From JAJRVM01 sp963700515 (GTDB lineage Bacteria; Planctomycetota; Planctomycetia; Pirellulales; Pirellulaceae), in NCBI GenBank assembly GCA_963700515.1, contig CAVOXY010000047.1, positions 62,001-126,000 of the forward strand: a stretch of DNA of 64,000 bases. Reading direction: 5' to 3'. Within the stretch, counting starts at the first letter, position 1. Each line of letters begins with the position of its first letter. A model generated the notes under the pieces. That model was not told the origin of the DNA, did no database searches, and was given only the letters and a program-made list of their open reading frames with translations. Of this stretch, positions 1 through 10,641 are shown piece by piece. The position numbers were made by a program, and so were the translations under genes.

Positions 1-1359
1 ACGCGGCTCCGCAGACTTTCGACCGCCAGATCCTTTTCCGCCGCCGATTGCTCGCCCGAGAAGGTCGAAAAGGCGATCTCCTCACTGGCCAGCAGCTCCT
101 GGAGGCGATGCAGAGTGCGTAGCGCGTTGACGAAGACGAGCACTTTGTGTCCCTGGCTCTCACGCAACAATTCCAGTAGCTTCTCGTCCTTCGCCGAACG
201 CGTGATGCGCAGAGCTCGTTCCTGCAAGCGAGCCGCTGCGGGATCCACGGCGGCGAGTTTGTCTAGCGCCGCAGCGGCTGCGGCCGGGTGGCTGCCGAGC
301 GCGTGGAGCAGCGACTGGAGACGCATCCGCGGCAACGCCGCGTCGGAGGTGCTCCCCTCCGACTCATTCACCGGCGAGCCATTCTGCTCGACGGCAGCCC
401 CGGAGGCGCCGGTGCAGGTATTCGTTCAGGTCCGCCTGCAGTTGCCGTTCCTGTTCTCCCGCAGCGGCGACAATGGTCTGGGCGTAGCGTGGTGGCAGAT
501 CGAGCTGAACCAGGCTGCGTGTGTTGCGAATCATCACCTCGCCCAGCAATTCTCTCAGCCGCTGGCGATTTCGCGGATCGCGCGGGTTCCCGCGCGTGAC
601 AAATTGGCGTTTGAAGTCAGCTTCCGTCTTCAGATGCCCAGGCTCCAACAAGGTGAGCAGGCTGTACAACTCCACCAGATTATTCTGCACTGGCGTGGCA
701 GTCAGCAAGAACATATGCCGCCGCTGGAGGGAATTGACCAGTTGCCAGAGCTTGGTCTTGCGATTCTTGCAGTGGTGGGCTTCGTCCACGATGACCACGT
801 CCCAGGGCACCGCAGCGAGTGCCGCGGGGCGAAGACCGCTGCGGGCAAAGGAGGTGGCCATCAGCACGCGATCCGTGCGTCGATAAAACTCGACGCTGGA
901 ACTGGTGGATGTCCGGGGAGGCACCTTGAAATCAAGCTGAAACTTGCCGGCCAACTCGTCCTGCCATTGGCTGACCAGCGGATTGGGCACCAGAATCAAG
1001 ACCCGCCGTGCAAGGCCTCGCAAGAGGTATTCCCGCAACAGCAGGCACGCTTCGATCGTCTTTCCCAAACCCACTTCGTCAGCCAGCAACACGCGGCCGC
1101 GAAATCGCCGCAGTACCTTTCGCACCGTCTCAATCTGGTGTGGCAAATGTTCGACCCCGCAGACACCTTCCAGGCACAGCAACTGATCGAACCCGCGCAG
1201 CAGCTGCAGATGAGCGAGCGTCAAATGGAGTTTAAGCTGCTCGCGGGTGGCCCGACCTGTCCCCTGCAGTACGTGCTTCCCTTCCAGGCGAAACTTGACG
1301 GGAATACCACCGGGAGTATGGTAGATCCTCGTGTCTTCCGCGACGTCAAGAGCTTCCAT
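1..1359 (-). CDS. SNF2/RapA-type DEAD-like helicase, C-terminus cut by window edge, one frameshift
   Basis: This is an ATP-dependent translocase of the SNF2 superfamily, probably remodelling nucleoprotein or RNA polymerase complexes. Seen: Walker A region with DEVGLGKT (about residues 94-101), the DEAH box in VIVDEAHH (about 192-195), and LLTATPVQNN. A second RecA-like domain starts further down (KVLVFVNALRTL) and runs off the window. The reading frame changes near position 397, where the first frame stops at 364 while the homologous sequence continues in another frame. I chose the ATG at 1359 because GGAGAG lies just upstream. An in-frame upstream start at 1440 is possible. The closest sub-family (RapA-like or HepA-like) cannot be settled from this fragment. 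Confidence 0.85.
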
Positions 1360-1510
1360 GTTCTCTCCGATTCCCTTCGCACGATTCCGCTGGGCGAACG
1401 GCAGCGAGCACGGCACGATTCTGCTGCTGGAGCCGCTCACAGATACTGTACCGCGCCAGGCCTCTCAGGATCCAGCCCTGCTGGCACGAACCCGTCGGCA
1501 TTTCTTGGCA

Positions 1511-1730
1511 TTCGGCGGGGCCACAACTGGTCCGCTACGGCGATGCGTTTCTCCATGCAGGCTTCCGCCGGGTTGATCCCGGCGGGGCCACAACTGGCCA
1601 GCTACGGCGATGCGTCCGTACCATCGCAGGCTGTCTCGCGACGGGTCGATCCCGGCGGGGCCACGACTGGTCCGCTACGGCGATGCGCTTCTCCATGCAG
1701 GCTTCCGGCGGGTTGATCCCGGCGGGGCTG
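1511..1730. repeat. Imperfect direct repeats with a GCCGGG-loop-CCCGGC hairpin and CTAC/GTAG motif
   Basis: Three complete or nearly complete units plus a partial one, with a period of about 73 bp. Each has a stem such as CCGCCGGG/CCCGGCGG (on the minus strand) around a 5-nt ATCAA-like loop, then GGGGCCACAACTGG, CGCTACGG and CGATGCG. Read on the minus strand, each unit begins with GTAG and has its hairpin about 20 nt further on. A diverged relative lies at 10483. The rest of the spacer from 1360 to 2110 shows no gene I can support. Confidence 0.8.
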
Positions 1731-2110
1731 CAGAACCGAGCGGAACAGAAATGGAATGATCCCTCCATGCATACAAGGGGAAGTTTTTATCGCGTCAGGC
1801 GGCACCGCATCGGGGAAGGCCTATGTATAATGTTGGCAATAACGCTGACTGGAATAATCGTCGCCACAACGCGGTGGCCGCTGCTTCGCCAAATCCGTGG
1901 TTCCAAGTCGCGTCGGGAAAGGGCTACATTTATGCGCTACACGACACTTCGACTCCTGCTTCCAGCAGACCGACGTAGCGACAAACGTGGCGGTGACCGG
2001 CCTCGAACGAACGTTCCTGAAAGTGTCACGTGTGACCCAGGACAAGTCCTATTTTGACTTTGTCGCAGGGCAGCGAGCGCTACCCGCTTGGGACTTGGGG
2101 ATGTGAGCTG

Positions 2111-3243
2111 ATGAAAAAATCACTGTATGGAGCGAGTCTAGTTGTGATCTTGCACGCGGCCTCGGCATGTGCTGGGGCAGGGGGACACCCCGACGCGTCC
2201 GTGTCCGGTAGTGACGATCCGGTACAGGCTTTGGCGGCTGAAGTGCGGGAGAAAGGGTGGATCATTTACGCCGCTCGGTCACCCAAGGAGGATTGGGATT
2301 TGTTCTTGTGCCGGCCTGACGGATCGGACGTGCGGAATATCACCGAGTCGCCCGACTACAATGAGTTCTCGCCCCTCTTCTCGCACGATGCCAAGCGCGT
2401 TCTTTATCGGCGCATTGCGCGGTCTGAAGCGATTGACGACAATCAGCACGGGACGCAAGGCGTGCTGGTCGTGGCTCAGAGTGATGGCTCGCAACCGACC
2501 GTGTTGGGACAGGAGGGAGAGTTCACCTGGGCCAGCTGGAGCCCCGACGGCAAGCAGATTGCCTGTCTCACGATCAAGGGGATGTTGTTCGTCGACCTGG
2601 AGACGCGCCAGGTGGTCAGGAAGCTCCCGCGGAAGGGATTTTTTCAACAAGTGACCTGGTCGCCCGACGGGAAATGGCTGTCGGGCGTGGCCAATTCGTT
2701 TGGCGAAAGCTGGAGCATTGCGCGGATGAATGCGGTCACGGGCGAGGCCGCGGCAGTGAACACAGTGGACTGTTGCACACCCGACTGGTTTCCCGATTCG
2801 CAGCAGATGATTTTTTCGTGGCGGCCGCGCGGCCAACGAGCGAATAAGGGCTACGGGTGGACGCAGCTGTGCGCGTCACGGCAGATGGGAAGTCGCGTGA
2901 ACTGGTGTACGGAGAGGACGGTCGCCACGTCTACGGCGGGCACGTGTCTCCGAACGGAAAGTATGTCGTATTTACCGGCAATATGCAGGAGGATGGCGAT
3001 CCGCAACATGCCGGGGCGCCGATGGGACTGATGCGCTTGAGCGACGGGCCGATCATCGGCGGCAATAGTCGCGAGCTGCGAGCGTTGCATCCGGATGCCA
3101 AGAACGGCCCCGTACTTACTTTGCCCTCCGGTTGGGAACCTGCCTGGACCGATTCTGAAGTGCCCGGAAAAACGGGCGACGCACGAGCGGTTGAGCTGTT
3201 GGAGTCTGAGCTTCCGGCATCGCTCAGCCGCCGAACTCCATGA
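2111..3243 (+). CDS. TolB-like WD40/PD40 propeller lipoprotein, one frameshift
   Basis: An exported protein with PD40-type beta-propeller blades, about 375 residues once the frame is repaired. The N-terminus MKKSLYGASLVVIL followed by SACAG is a lipoprotein-type signal. Blade motifs include ASWSPDGKQIACL, VTWSPDGKWLSGV and HVSPNGKYVVFTG. The frame changes near position 2867, after GYGWTQL. The C-terminal half then continues with RVTADGKSRELVYG. The gene is first in a tight (+) series with a small lipoprotein, an MBOAT acyltransferase and an SGNH protein, so it may serve the cell-surface polysaccharide system. That role is inferred from context only. Confidence 0.75.
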
Positions 3244-3260
3244 CCGAAAGAACGTGTGCC

Positions 3261-3776
3261 ATGAAAGCGTTGACACCGGTTTTCCTCCGCCGCTATCTCG
3301 GCCGCCGCGCACTCGGCTGTGTGCTGGTGATTTCGGCGGCGCTGCTCTCATCCTGCGGCCAGGAACCTCCCGCCGCGTCTGGTACTGCGTCAGATCCGCA
3401 ATTGGCGGCGCATGGGAGTGTGGAAGTGACAGCCCGACTGGTGGAGATACCCGCAGGGGCCATCTTCAAGAAGGACTTGTACAATTACACGACGATTCTG
3501 AAATACGAAGTGCTGCACGTCCATCGTGGTGAAGTGAAGGGCGACACGATCTATGTGGGGCACTACAACCCCTGGCTGCCGCGCGGCGAAGCGGCGGACA
3601 AACGCGTGCAGGACATCGGCGGCGACCTGAAACAGTTCGAGGCGGGGCAGTTCCACCACATGTCACTCGAAGTGCCGATCGAAGACTTCTTCATGGGAGG
3701 GATCGTGAACAAGTACTTCGAGCAGGAAACGGACCCGCTGTACTGGGCCGTCTGGACCAACCTGGCCGAGGATTAG
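3261..3776 (+). CDS. Small exported lipoprotein, unknown function
   Basis: About 171 residues. The start MKALTPVFLRRYLGRR leads into a hydrophobic stretch ending in LLSSCG, a good lipobox. I prefer this ATG to one 21 nt upstream, because it puts the arginines directly before the hydrophobic core. The mature part contains TARLVEIPAGAIFKKD and VLHVHRGEVKGDTIYVGHYNPW, probably a beta-rich domain. I do not recognise a named family. It lies between the propeller gene and the MBOAT gene, only 7 nt before the latter, so co-transcription with them is likely. Confidence 0.7.
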   Translation: MKALTPVFLRRYLGRRALGCVLVISAALLSSCGQEPPAASGTASDPQLAAHGSVEVTARLVEIPAGAIFKKDLYNYTTILKYEVLHVHRGEVKGDTIYVGHYNPWLPRGEAADKRVQDIGGDLKQFEAGQFHHMSLEVPIEDFFMGGIVNKYFEQETDPLYWAVWTNLAED

Positions 3777-3783
3777 CCTGCGC

Positions 3784-5227
3784 ATGGTCTTCAGCACGTA
3801 CCTCTTCCTCTGCTACTTTCTGCCGCTGCTGCTGGCGATCTATTATGCCCTGCCTGCCATGGCTGGGGCGTGCGGCATTTCCGCCGATGCACTCTCGCGC
3901 GCCCGAAATATCTGGCTGCTCTGCATGAGCTACGTCTTCTATGGGTGGTGGAATCCCTGGTTCATTCTCTTGATGCTGCTGATCACCGCTGCCAACTACG
4001 GTTGTGGGCGCTTCATATCGCGCGCCGCTGCGACCCAACGCCAGCGGTTCTGGGGTGTCACACTCGCCGTAATCGTGAGCCTGGGGATGCTGGGGTTCTT
4101 CAAATACTTCACGTTCTTTCAGCTCAACGTGAACGAAGTCCTTGCTCAGTTTGGTCTACTTGGCGTGCCGGTCCTGACAATTCTATTGCCGATTGGCATT
4201 TCTTTCTACACGTTTCAGGCCTTGAGCTACAGTGTCGACGTCTATCGGGGTGACGCACCGCCGGCCCGGTCGATCGCCGATTTCGCCTGCTATATCGCGC
4301 TGTTCCCACAACTGATTGCTGGACCGATCATCCGCTATGCGGCGGTCGCCGGGCAGTTGATTGATCGGTCGCACACACTCGATCGTTTTTCTTCCGGAGC
4401 GGCACTTGTTCATTCTCGGTCTGGCGAAGAAGGTGTTGCTGGCCAATGGGGTGGGGGAAATCGCCGATACGGCCTTTGCCGCGCAGTCGCTCGGCGGTTT
4501 CGATGCGTGGTTTGGCGTACTGGCCTATGCCTTTCAAATCTATTTCGATTTCTGCGGCTACTCAGACATGGCCGTTGGTCTGGGGCGGATGTTGGGTTTT
4601 GAGTTCATCAAGAACTTCAATGCGCCGTACCTGGCCGAGAACATAACGGATTTCTGGCGCCGCTGGCATATTTCGCTGAGCACCTTTCTGCGGGACTATT
4701 TGTACATTCCCCTGGGAGGTAATCGGCTGGGAACACGTCGCACCTATATCAATCTGGCGATTGTCATGCTGCTGGGCGGCTTGTGGCACGGTGCGAGTTG
4801 GACCTTTATTCTATGGGGCGCTTATCATGGTTTCTGGCTGTCACTGGAACGCAGTCTGGGCAAGCGGAGTTGGTACAGTGGCCTGCCGCGCGCCGCACGA
4901 ATAGGTTTTACTTGGCTATTGGTGCTGTTCTCTTGGGTGCTCTTCCGCGCCGAGACTCTGGCGGATGCTGGCCGTTATTTCAGCATGATGTGTGGTGCTG
5001 GCAAGCCCGACGTGGGTGCCACGCTCATCGCTGCTCAGTTGTACACTCCCAGCGGCGTGGTACGCGTCGTGTTATGCGCGGTGCTGGTCCTCTGGCCCTT
5101 TCAGGCACACGAGTGGAGCGAGCAGATAACGTGGCCCAAAACGTTCGTCCTGGTTCCCGCGTTCGGATTGGCCTTGCTGGCCATGTTCGCACAGTCATTC
5201 AATCCGTTCCTCTATTTTCAGTTCTAG
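3784..5227 (+). CDS. MBOAT-family O-acetyltransferase (AlgI-like), one frameshift
   Basis: A polytopic membrane O-acyltransferase that should move acetyl groups across the membrane to an exported polysaccharide, as AlgI does for alginate. Seen: N-terminal membrane segments from VFSTYLFLCYFLPLLLA, GISFYTFQALSYSVDVYRG, LIAGPIIRY, DFWRRWHISLSTFLRDYLY and PLGGNR. The MBOAT catalytic histidine is in GGLWHGASW. The length of about 480 residues is normal for AlgI. The frame changes near 4402, between RFSSGA and LFILGLAKK. The AlgJ/AlgX-like gene follows after 10 nt, which is the usual AlgI partner arrangement. The polymer acetylated is unknown and no polymerase gene is present. Confidence 0.9.
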
Positions 5228-5237
5228 GCCGATATCC

Positions 5238-6394
5238 ATGCTCAACCGATCCTCTCATCTCTTCCTGACGCTCACTTTCGCCGCGATCCTCGTCGCGCCG
5301 GGAATGATTCAGCTGGCAGCCGAATGGCAACGCGGCGAGCGGCCGCAATCACTGGACGTGTTGACAGGCCCGCCAACACCAGCCCGCTTGCATGCCTACG
5401 AACAACGGTTGGAAACGGAGAGTGTGACGATCAAGACGCTGCGACCGTGGATGCAATACGTTCAGTTCGCCTGGTTCGGAGATACGGGGTCGAAGAGCGC
5501 TGCTGGGGGAGGCCGGCTGGTATTTCTACCGCGCGGGTGTGGAGTACGTGACAGAGCGGGCCCAGCCGGCGGACCGGGCACTTGACGGGGCACATGACCC
5601 GGTCCCTGCGATCTGCGATTTTCGGGATCAATTGGCCGCACGCGGCATTCACTTGATCGTCATGCCGGCCCCGAACAAGGAGAGCGTCTATCCGGATAAG
5701 TTAACGCGCCGCGCTCGTGGTTTGCATGCCGCGGTTGCCGAGGAAACCAAGTCTTTCTTGCAGCGGCTCCGCGCGGCAGATGTCGATGTTGTGGACCTCT
5801 TTCAGTTGTACGCCCAGACCCGGAGTGAATCGGGGCCAGGTGAAACCGAAAACCTGTACCTGCGGCAAGATAGCCACTGGTCGCCCGCGGGGCTATCTCT
5901 GGCGGCCAAGGCGGTGGCTGGTCGTATTCATCGGCGGGGCTCTGACAGAGGGAGGGACCGTCTACGAAACGAAGCTGGTGCGAATCGAGCATTTGGGTGA
6001 CGTGCTGCAAATGCTGCGCGTGCCTCGAATTGAGCGGCGAGTCGTGCCGGAAACCATCTCGTGTCAACAGGTGATCGGACGCTATGACCAGCAACTCTAT
6101 GCGGACGATCCGGATTCGGAAGTGCTGGTACTGGGCGACAGCTTCCTGCGGATTTATCAGCAAGATGAACCCGGTTCGGCCGGCTTTATCGCTCATCTTG
6201 CCAAAGAGCTACAGCGGCCGTTGGCGTCGATCGTCAACGATGGTGGAGCTTCCACTCTGGTGCGGCAGCAGCTGTATCAACGGCCGGCGCTGTTGACGAA
6301 CACGAAAGTCGTCGTATGGGAGTTTGTGGAGCGCGATATCCGCTTCGGTATGGAAGGCTGGCAGATTGTTCCGCTGCCGAAGAGGAGGGAGTAA
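5238..6394 (+). CDS. AlgJ/AlgX-like SGNH O-acetyltransferase accessory protein, two frameshifts
   Basis: About 385 residues after repair. The N-terminus MLNRSSHLFLTLTFAAILVAPG is a signal anchor. Catalytic features of the AlgX/AlgJ SGNH family are visible: DSHWSPAGL (the Asp-x-His motif) and VLVLGDSFLRIY (the GDS motif with the nucleophilic serine). The C-terminus VVWEFVERDIRF is also typical. Frames change near 5505 and near 5920. In the known systems this periplasmic protein passes acetyl groups from the MBOAT partner to the sugar. The neighbouring MBOAT gene supports that role here. It could equally act on cellulose, an exopolysaccharide or a cell-wall glycan. Confidence 0.85.
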
Positions 6395-6483
6395 GCCACT
6401 GAAGTTAAGAGTGTTGGTTGGTAAACTGTGCGGACCGTGCACGGATGTTGGGGACGCCGATTGCTCGATCGAGAACGAATTGG

Positions 6484-6586
6484 GAATGCGGAGTGCGGAC
6501 TGCGGACTGCGGAATGCGGAATGCGGAATGCGGATTTACAGCTTTCACGCGGTTTCTCATTCCATATTCCATATTCCGCCATTCCT
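6484..6586. repeat. Two heptamer arrays in opposite orientation
   Basis: Seven copies of GAATGCG, GAGTGCG or GACTGCG run from 6484 to 6532. About 26 nt later, 6559-6586 holds ATTCCAT, ATTCCAT, ATTCCGCC and ATTCCT, which is the same GGAAT theme on the other strand. The two blocks could pair as a long imperfect stem. The remaining spacer between 6395 and 6887 has a C4T7 run near 6640 behind a weak AGGG/CCCT stem, and no gene that I can support. Confidence 0.8.
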
Positions 6587-6887
6587 AATCATGCTCGCTG
6601 CCGATGAGGCGACCCAAGAGAGAACCCCCAGGGCACGACCCCTTTTTTTGTGACCACCGGCCACGTGAGGGGCCTTCCTCATGCCACCGGCCATGCCGGT
6701 AGTTGTTGATTGCGTGGTACGTCTGTGCGCATGAGATGAACGCAAACTAGCTGTGCCACCTAAGAATTGCTCCCCATTGCCACTTTGTCACTTCCGCCGC
6801 CGCACGGACAGCATTAGATTAACACGAGCTGGTCGTTGGCACTGGAATTTGCCGGTGATGTGGAGTGGAGTATCGGAGTGATAGAAA

Positions 6888-8626
6888 GTGGATGAACGCG
6901 AGTTGCCCCAGTCCTCCCCTGACAACAGGGGCCAACGCGATTCGAATCGCTCGGACCGCGGTCGCTCAGATCGCGGCGATCAAGACCCGTCGAGCCACGC
7001 CGAGTCGCTTGTTGATTCGGAGGAGGCAGGGGCGTCCGTCGGTGGGGGAGTCGGTGACAAACGGGAAAACTCGGCTCAGACCGCAGGGAGTGTTTCGCCG
7101 TCCACGGGCGGGCGAAAGTATTGGTGGGTGGGGATAATCACCCTTCTTCTGCTGTTTGTGGTCGCGCTGGTGATCACGTTCGCTCGCAGGGTCCGACCGT
7201 TTGACTCCGAGGAGGTGTCGTCCGATGCGGGGACGAGTCAGCGGGACGACCAAGCGGAGCGGACTGGCAACGTTCGGTCGGCCAGGGAAGGAGGTCCCCC
7301 GCGCCAGGCGGTGCAGCAGGATCGGGATGACAAGCCGCCTTTGACTCCCGACCGTCTCCGCGCGCTGCCCACGCCGGAAGCACGGATGGCGGCGTTGCGC
7401 GAGGAAGCGATCAGCGTGGCGCGGCAGTTGGTGGCCGATTTTTCGGACCGGGCCGAGGCGGAGGGGCTGTTGGCCGTGGCATACAGCCGATTTGGGAGAG
7501 CCGAGGAAGCGGAAGCGGCGTGGAAGCGGTCCCTGACGCTCGACCCGGAATTCGCCGAAGCCTACGACGGATTGGGTAAGCTGGAATTGGAGCGGGGCAA
7601 TTACGAGCCGGCTGTCGACTATTTCCGGCAGGCGCTGGCGGCTGGCGACGCAGTCGCGGACGTACGCCCGGCGCTGGCTGAAGCACTGACGAATCTCCAG
7701 CGCCTGACCGAAGCGGTGACGGTGCTGGAGGAGCAGTTACGGCGCGTGCCGGCGGACGCGTTGTCCCATTTTCGGCTAGGGCAGGCCTATGCGATGCTAC
7801 GAGAATTCGATCAGGCTCGTCGCTGCTTTGAAGCAACCCTGCGCGTCGATCCGGACAATACCTACGCCTATTATGGACTCAGTACGACTTGCCGCAGGCT
7901 GGGTGACACTCAGTCAGCTGATACGTATCTGCAGAGTTTCCAGCGCCGCAAACAGGAGGACTTGGCGGCTGAGCTGAAACGCGTCAAAACGTTTGACGAT
8001 CAGCAGCAGGTTCTCCAAGGGACGTCTTTCATCCAGAAGAAGGCAGGCAGCCTTTATGCTCGGCTGCACAACCTGCGGAAGGCCGAGCGCGTGTGGGTGC
8101 AAGCCGCTCGGCTGAACCCCCACGACATCGAGGTGCGGCTGCAGCTGGCCTCGCTCTATGTACAGACCCAACAATTCGACCAGGCTGCGGCGACGTTCGA
8201 CGAGTTGCGGCAACGGGAGCCAGACAATCCGGACTACTGTCTGCAACAGGGCATTATCCACGCGCAGCGCGGCCGGTTTGTGGATGCTGAAAGCGCCTTT
8301 CAACGGGCGGTGCAACTGCGGCCCGAGCATGCCGGTAGCTACGCGGCTTTCGCTCAGCTATATTTGCGCTCAGGGGCCCGATTAGACGAGTGCAGCGGCT
8401 GTTGCAGCGGGCCGTGCAACTCGACCCGGATCCGCGACACTATTTTCTTCTCTCGGTCGCTTGTCAGCAAAATGGTGACCTGCAGGGTGCGCTGCGGGCT
8501 CTGCAGGAAGCGATTCGTCAGGAACCGCAAAATGTGGATTATCAGCGAGCGTGCGATGCGCTGCGGCAACAGATCGAGCGGTTGTCGCGCGACGGGCCAG
8601 AGCCATCCTCGGGCGGCTCTCGCTAA
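6888..8626 (+). CDS. Membrane-anchored TPR-repeat protein (first copy), one frameshift
   Basis: A single N-terminal membrane segment (about residues 84-105, WVGIITLLLLFVVALVITF) follows a charged, disordered cytoplasmic head. It is succeeded by many tetratricopeptide repeats, for example EAEAAWKRSLTLDPEFAEAY and ARRCFEATLRVDPDNTYAYY. The start codon is GTG. The frame changes near 8386: the TPR pattern goes on as RLLQRAVQLDPDPRHYFLLS and ends at 8626. The long frame that appears to run on into the next gene is therefore misleading. This is a protein-protein scaffold. The CRTAC1-like gene downstream and the second such pair about 5.5 kb on suggest that the two products work together outside the membrane. 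Confidence 0.8.
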
Positions 8627-8705
8627 GCGCCTCACTGGCCGCGGAGATACTGGCCGCGGAGATACTGGTATCAGCCGACACGACTGCGCCACGTCCGTCT
8701 CGGCA

Positions 8706-10373
8706 ATGTTTCCCTGGGTGGTGTATTGGGTGTTTTCCTGTTCCTGCACGGCCGTCCTCGCGCAGTTTCCCATCCAGCTGCGCGACGTGACGCGGCAGAC
8801 CGGCATTGCGTTTCGCCACACCGATGGGAGTACTGGCCGGCGGTACATCGTGGAAACGGTTTCGGCGGGACTGGCCGCGTTTGACTACGATGGGGATGGT
8901 CTGTGCGACATATACTTCGTCAACGGAGCGCCGCTGGGAGGTGCGACAGGCGAAGATCCGCCGCGCAACGCCCTCTATCGCAATTGGGGGAATTGGCGAT
9001 TTGAGGATGTCACGCGGCAAGCAGGAGTGGGGGACACGGGCTTCGGGCTCGGCGTCGCTGTGGCGGATTATGATGAAGACGGATTCCTTGATCTGTATGT
9101 GACGAATTTCGGCCCGAATGTGCTGTATCGCAATAACGGCGATGGCACGTTTTCCGACGTCACGAACCAGGCGGGTGTGGGAGCTGGCGAGAAAGTAGGT
9201 GCCGGGGCGTGTTTTCTGGACATGGACAACGACGGTGATCTCGACCTTTATTCCGCCAATTACATTCAGTTCTCCTTCGACACGCATGTCGCGCGGACTC
9301 TGGATGGCTTTCCCGAGTACGCTGGCCCCAAGGACTATCCGCCGGACCCGGACGTACTGTTTCGCAACAACGCCGATGGCACTTTTACCGACGTCAGCCT
9401 CGAAGCGGGAATCGGCACGAAGGCAGGGAGTGGCATGGGCATGGTCTGTGCGGATTACGATCGCGACGGCGACACGGATGTCTTCGTTCTGAACGACGTC
9501 GCGGGCAATTTCGTGTTCCGCAACGATGGCAGCGGCAAGTTCGAGGAAGTCGGACTGTTGGTCGGCATGGCATACAACCTCAGCGGACATGAACTCGGCA
9601 GTATGGGCATCGATTGCGGCGACATCGATAACGACGGCTGGCTCGATTTCTATCAGACATCGTACGAGGGCGAACTTCCCGTGCTGTATCGGAATCTGGG
9701 GGATGGTTTTCTGGAAGATGCCACGCTCCCGAGCGGCGCGGGTGCTGGCGGCTTGCCGTACGTAAACTGGGGAGTGGGGCTGATTGATTTTGATAACGAT
9801 GGCCATCGCGATCTCTACTTTGCCAACGGCCATCTGCAGGACAACATCGACCAGTATTCCACCAGCTCCGCTTACGCAGCGCGGAATGTTTTGCTCAGGA
9901 ACACTGGCCAGGGCCATTTTGACAACGTTTCGGATCAGGCCGGGGATGGCATGCTGGCAAAATACAGCAGCCGGGGGGCCGTCTTCGAGGATCTCGATAA
10001 TGACGGCACTGTCGACGTGGTGGTGCTGAATTCGCGGCGGGAGGCCACCGTCCTGCGGAACCAGTCGGCTACAGGCCATCATTGGATCGAGTTGACGCTA
10101 CGCGGCGCGCACTCTAATCGCACCGCGGTGGGCGCTCAGGCGACGGTCATCGCCGGGGATTTGGTGCAAGTGGCAGAAGTCCACAGCGGCCGGGGCTACC
10201 AGAGCCATTGGGGTCCGCGATTGCATTTCGGACTCGGTCTGCACGCGCGGGTGGATCGGGTCGAAGTCCGCTGGATAGGCGGCGGTACGGAGGTCTTTCT
10301 AGACATGGCGGTCGACCAGCAGCTCCAACTGACTGAGGGACAGGGGCAACCCGTGCGGCGGCCAAGCCGCTGA
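8706..10373 (+). CDS. CRTAC1-like FG-GAP/VCBS protein with ASPIC/UnbV domain (first copy)
   Basis: An exported protein of about 555 residues. A signal peptide (MFPWVVYWVFSCSCTAVLAQ) precedes calcium-binding-type FG-GAP repeats such as DYDGDGLCDIYF, DYDEDGFLDLYV, DMDNDGDLDLYS and DFDNDGHRDLYF, alternating with LYRNNGDGTF. The ASPIC/UnbV domain at the end is marked by QVAEVHSGRGYQSHWGPRLH and HFGLG. Such proteins form beta-propellers; their substrates in Planctomycetes are unknown. This copy is intact. It is colinear over its full length with the second copy at 13785, and both follow a TPR gene. Confidence 0.9.
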   Translation: MFPWVVYWVFSCSCTAVLAQFPIQLRDVTRQTGIAFRHTDGSTGRRYIVETVSAGLAAFDYDGDGLCDIYFVNGAPLGGATGEDPPRNALYRNWGNWRFEDVTRQAGVGDTGFGLGVAVADYDEDGFLDLYVTNFGPNVLYRNNGDGTFSDVTNQAGVGAGEKVGAGACFLDMDNDGDLDLYSANYIQFSFDTHVARTLDGFPEYAGPKDYPPDPDVLFRNNADGTFTDVSLEAGIGTKAGSGMGMVCADYDRDGDTDVFVLNDVAGNFVFRNDGSGKFEEVGLLVGMAYNLSGHELGSMGIDCGDIDNDGWLDFYQTSYEGELPVLYRNLGDGFLEDATLPSGAGAGGLPYVNWGVGLIDFDNDGHRDLYFANGHLQDNIDQYSTSSAYAARNVLLRNTGQGHFDNVSDQAGDGMLAKYSSRGAVFEDLDNDGTVDVVVLNSRREATVLRNQSATGHHWIELTLRGAHSNRTAVGAQATVIAGDLVQVAEVHSGRGYQSHWGPRLHFGLGLHARVDRVEVRWIGGGTEVFLDMAVDQQLQLTEGQGQPVRRPSR

Positions 10374-10482
10374 AGCGAGATGGCGTTGATGGCGACGGCC
10401 AATCGCCGCAACGTGGACTATGACAGCGGTTTCGTGAGCTGATTTGGCGTGATCGGCAAGATTTGTCTTACCCACAAGTCCG

Positions 10483-10527
10483 CCACCGGGTTTATCCCAG
10501 TGGAGACATGACTGATCAGCTACAGTG
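10483..10527. repeat. Diverged single copy of the 1511-1730 hairpin repeat
   Basis: CCACCGGG, loop TTTAT, CCCAGTGG, then AGACATGACTG and ATCAGCTACAGTG. It matches the units near 1566. In the stem one G:C pair is replaced by A:T on both sides, and another becomes a wobble or mismatch. On the minus strand it again starts with GTAGCTGATCAG. The rest of the 10374-10698 spacer holds only the small hairpin before the next gene. Confidence 0.7.
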
Positions 10528-10641
10528 CTTTGCCAGCAAGCTCTTAATGGGACGTGCAACGGCGTTGGGGCCGAAACAGAATTGCACAAGTGGTTGGTAA
10601 GCGGTATGTTAAGGATTGGATAAGCTTGCGTTAAGATCTGA

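Noticed and set aside
115..1716. Plus-strand open frame opposite the helicase
   Set aside because: The minus strand carries clear helicase motifs; the plus frame is compositionally unnatural and runs into repeats.
1511..1730. Second CRISPR candidate
   Set aside because: The stretches between the repeats are themselves similar to each other, so they are part of the repeat.
8382..10082. Long minus-strand open frame opposite the CRTAC1 gene
   Set aside because: It is a shadow of the FG-GAP repeats, without any family resemblance or start signal.
6888..10373. One 1,161-residue TPR-CRTAC1 fusion protein
   Set aside because: The TPR repeats continue in another frame to a stop at 8626 and a new signal peptide starts at 8706; the second copy at 12369-15535 is clearly two genes.
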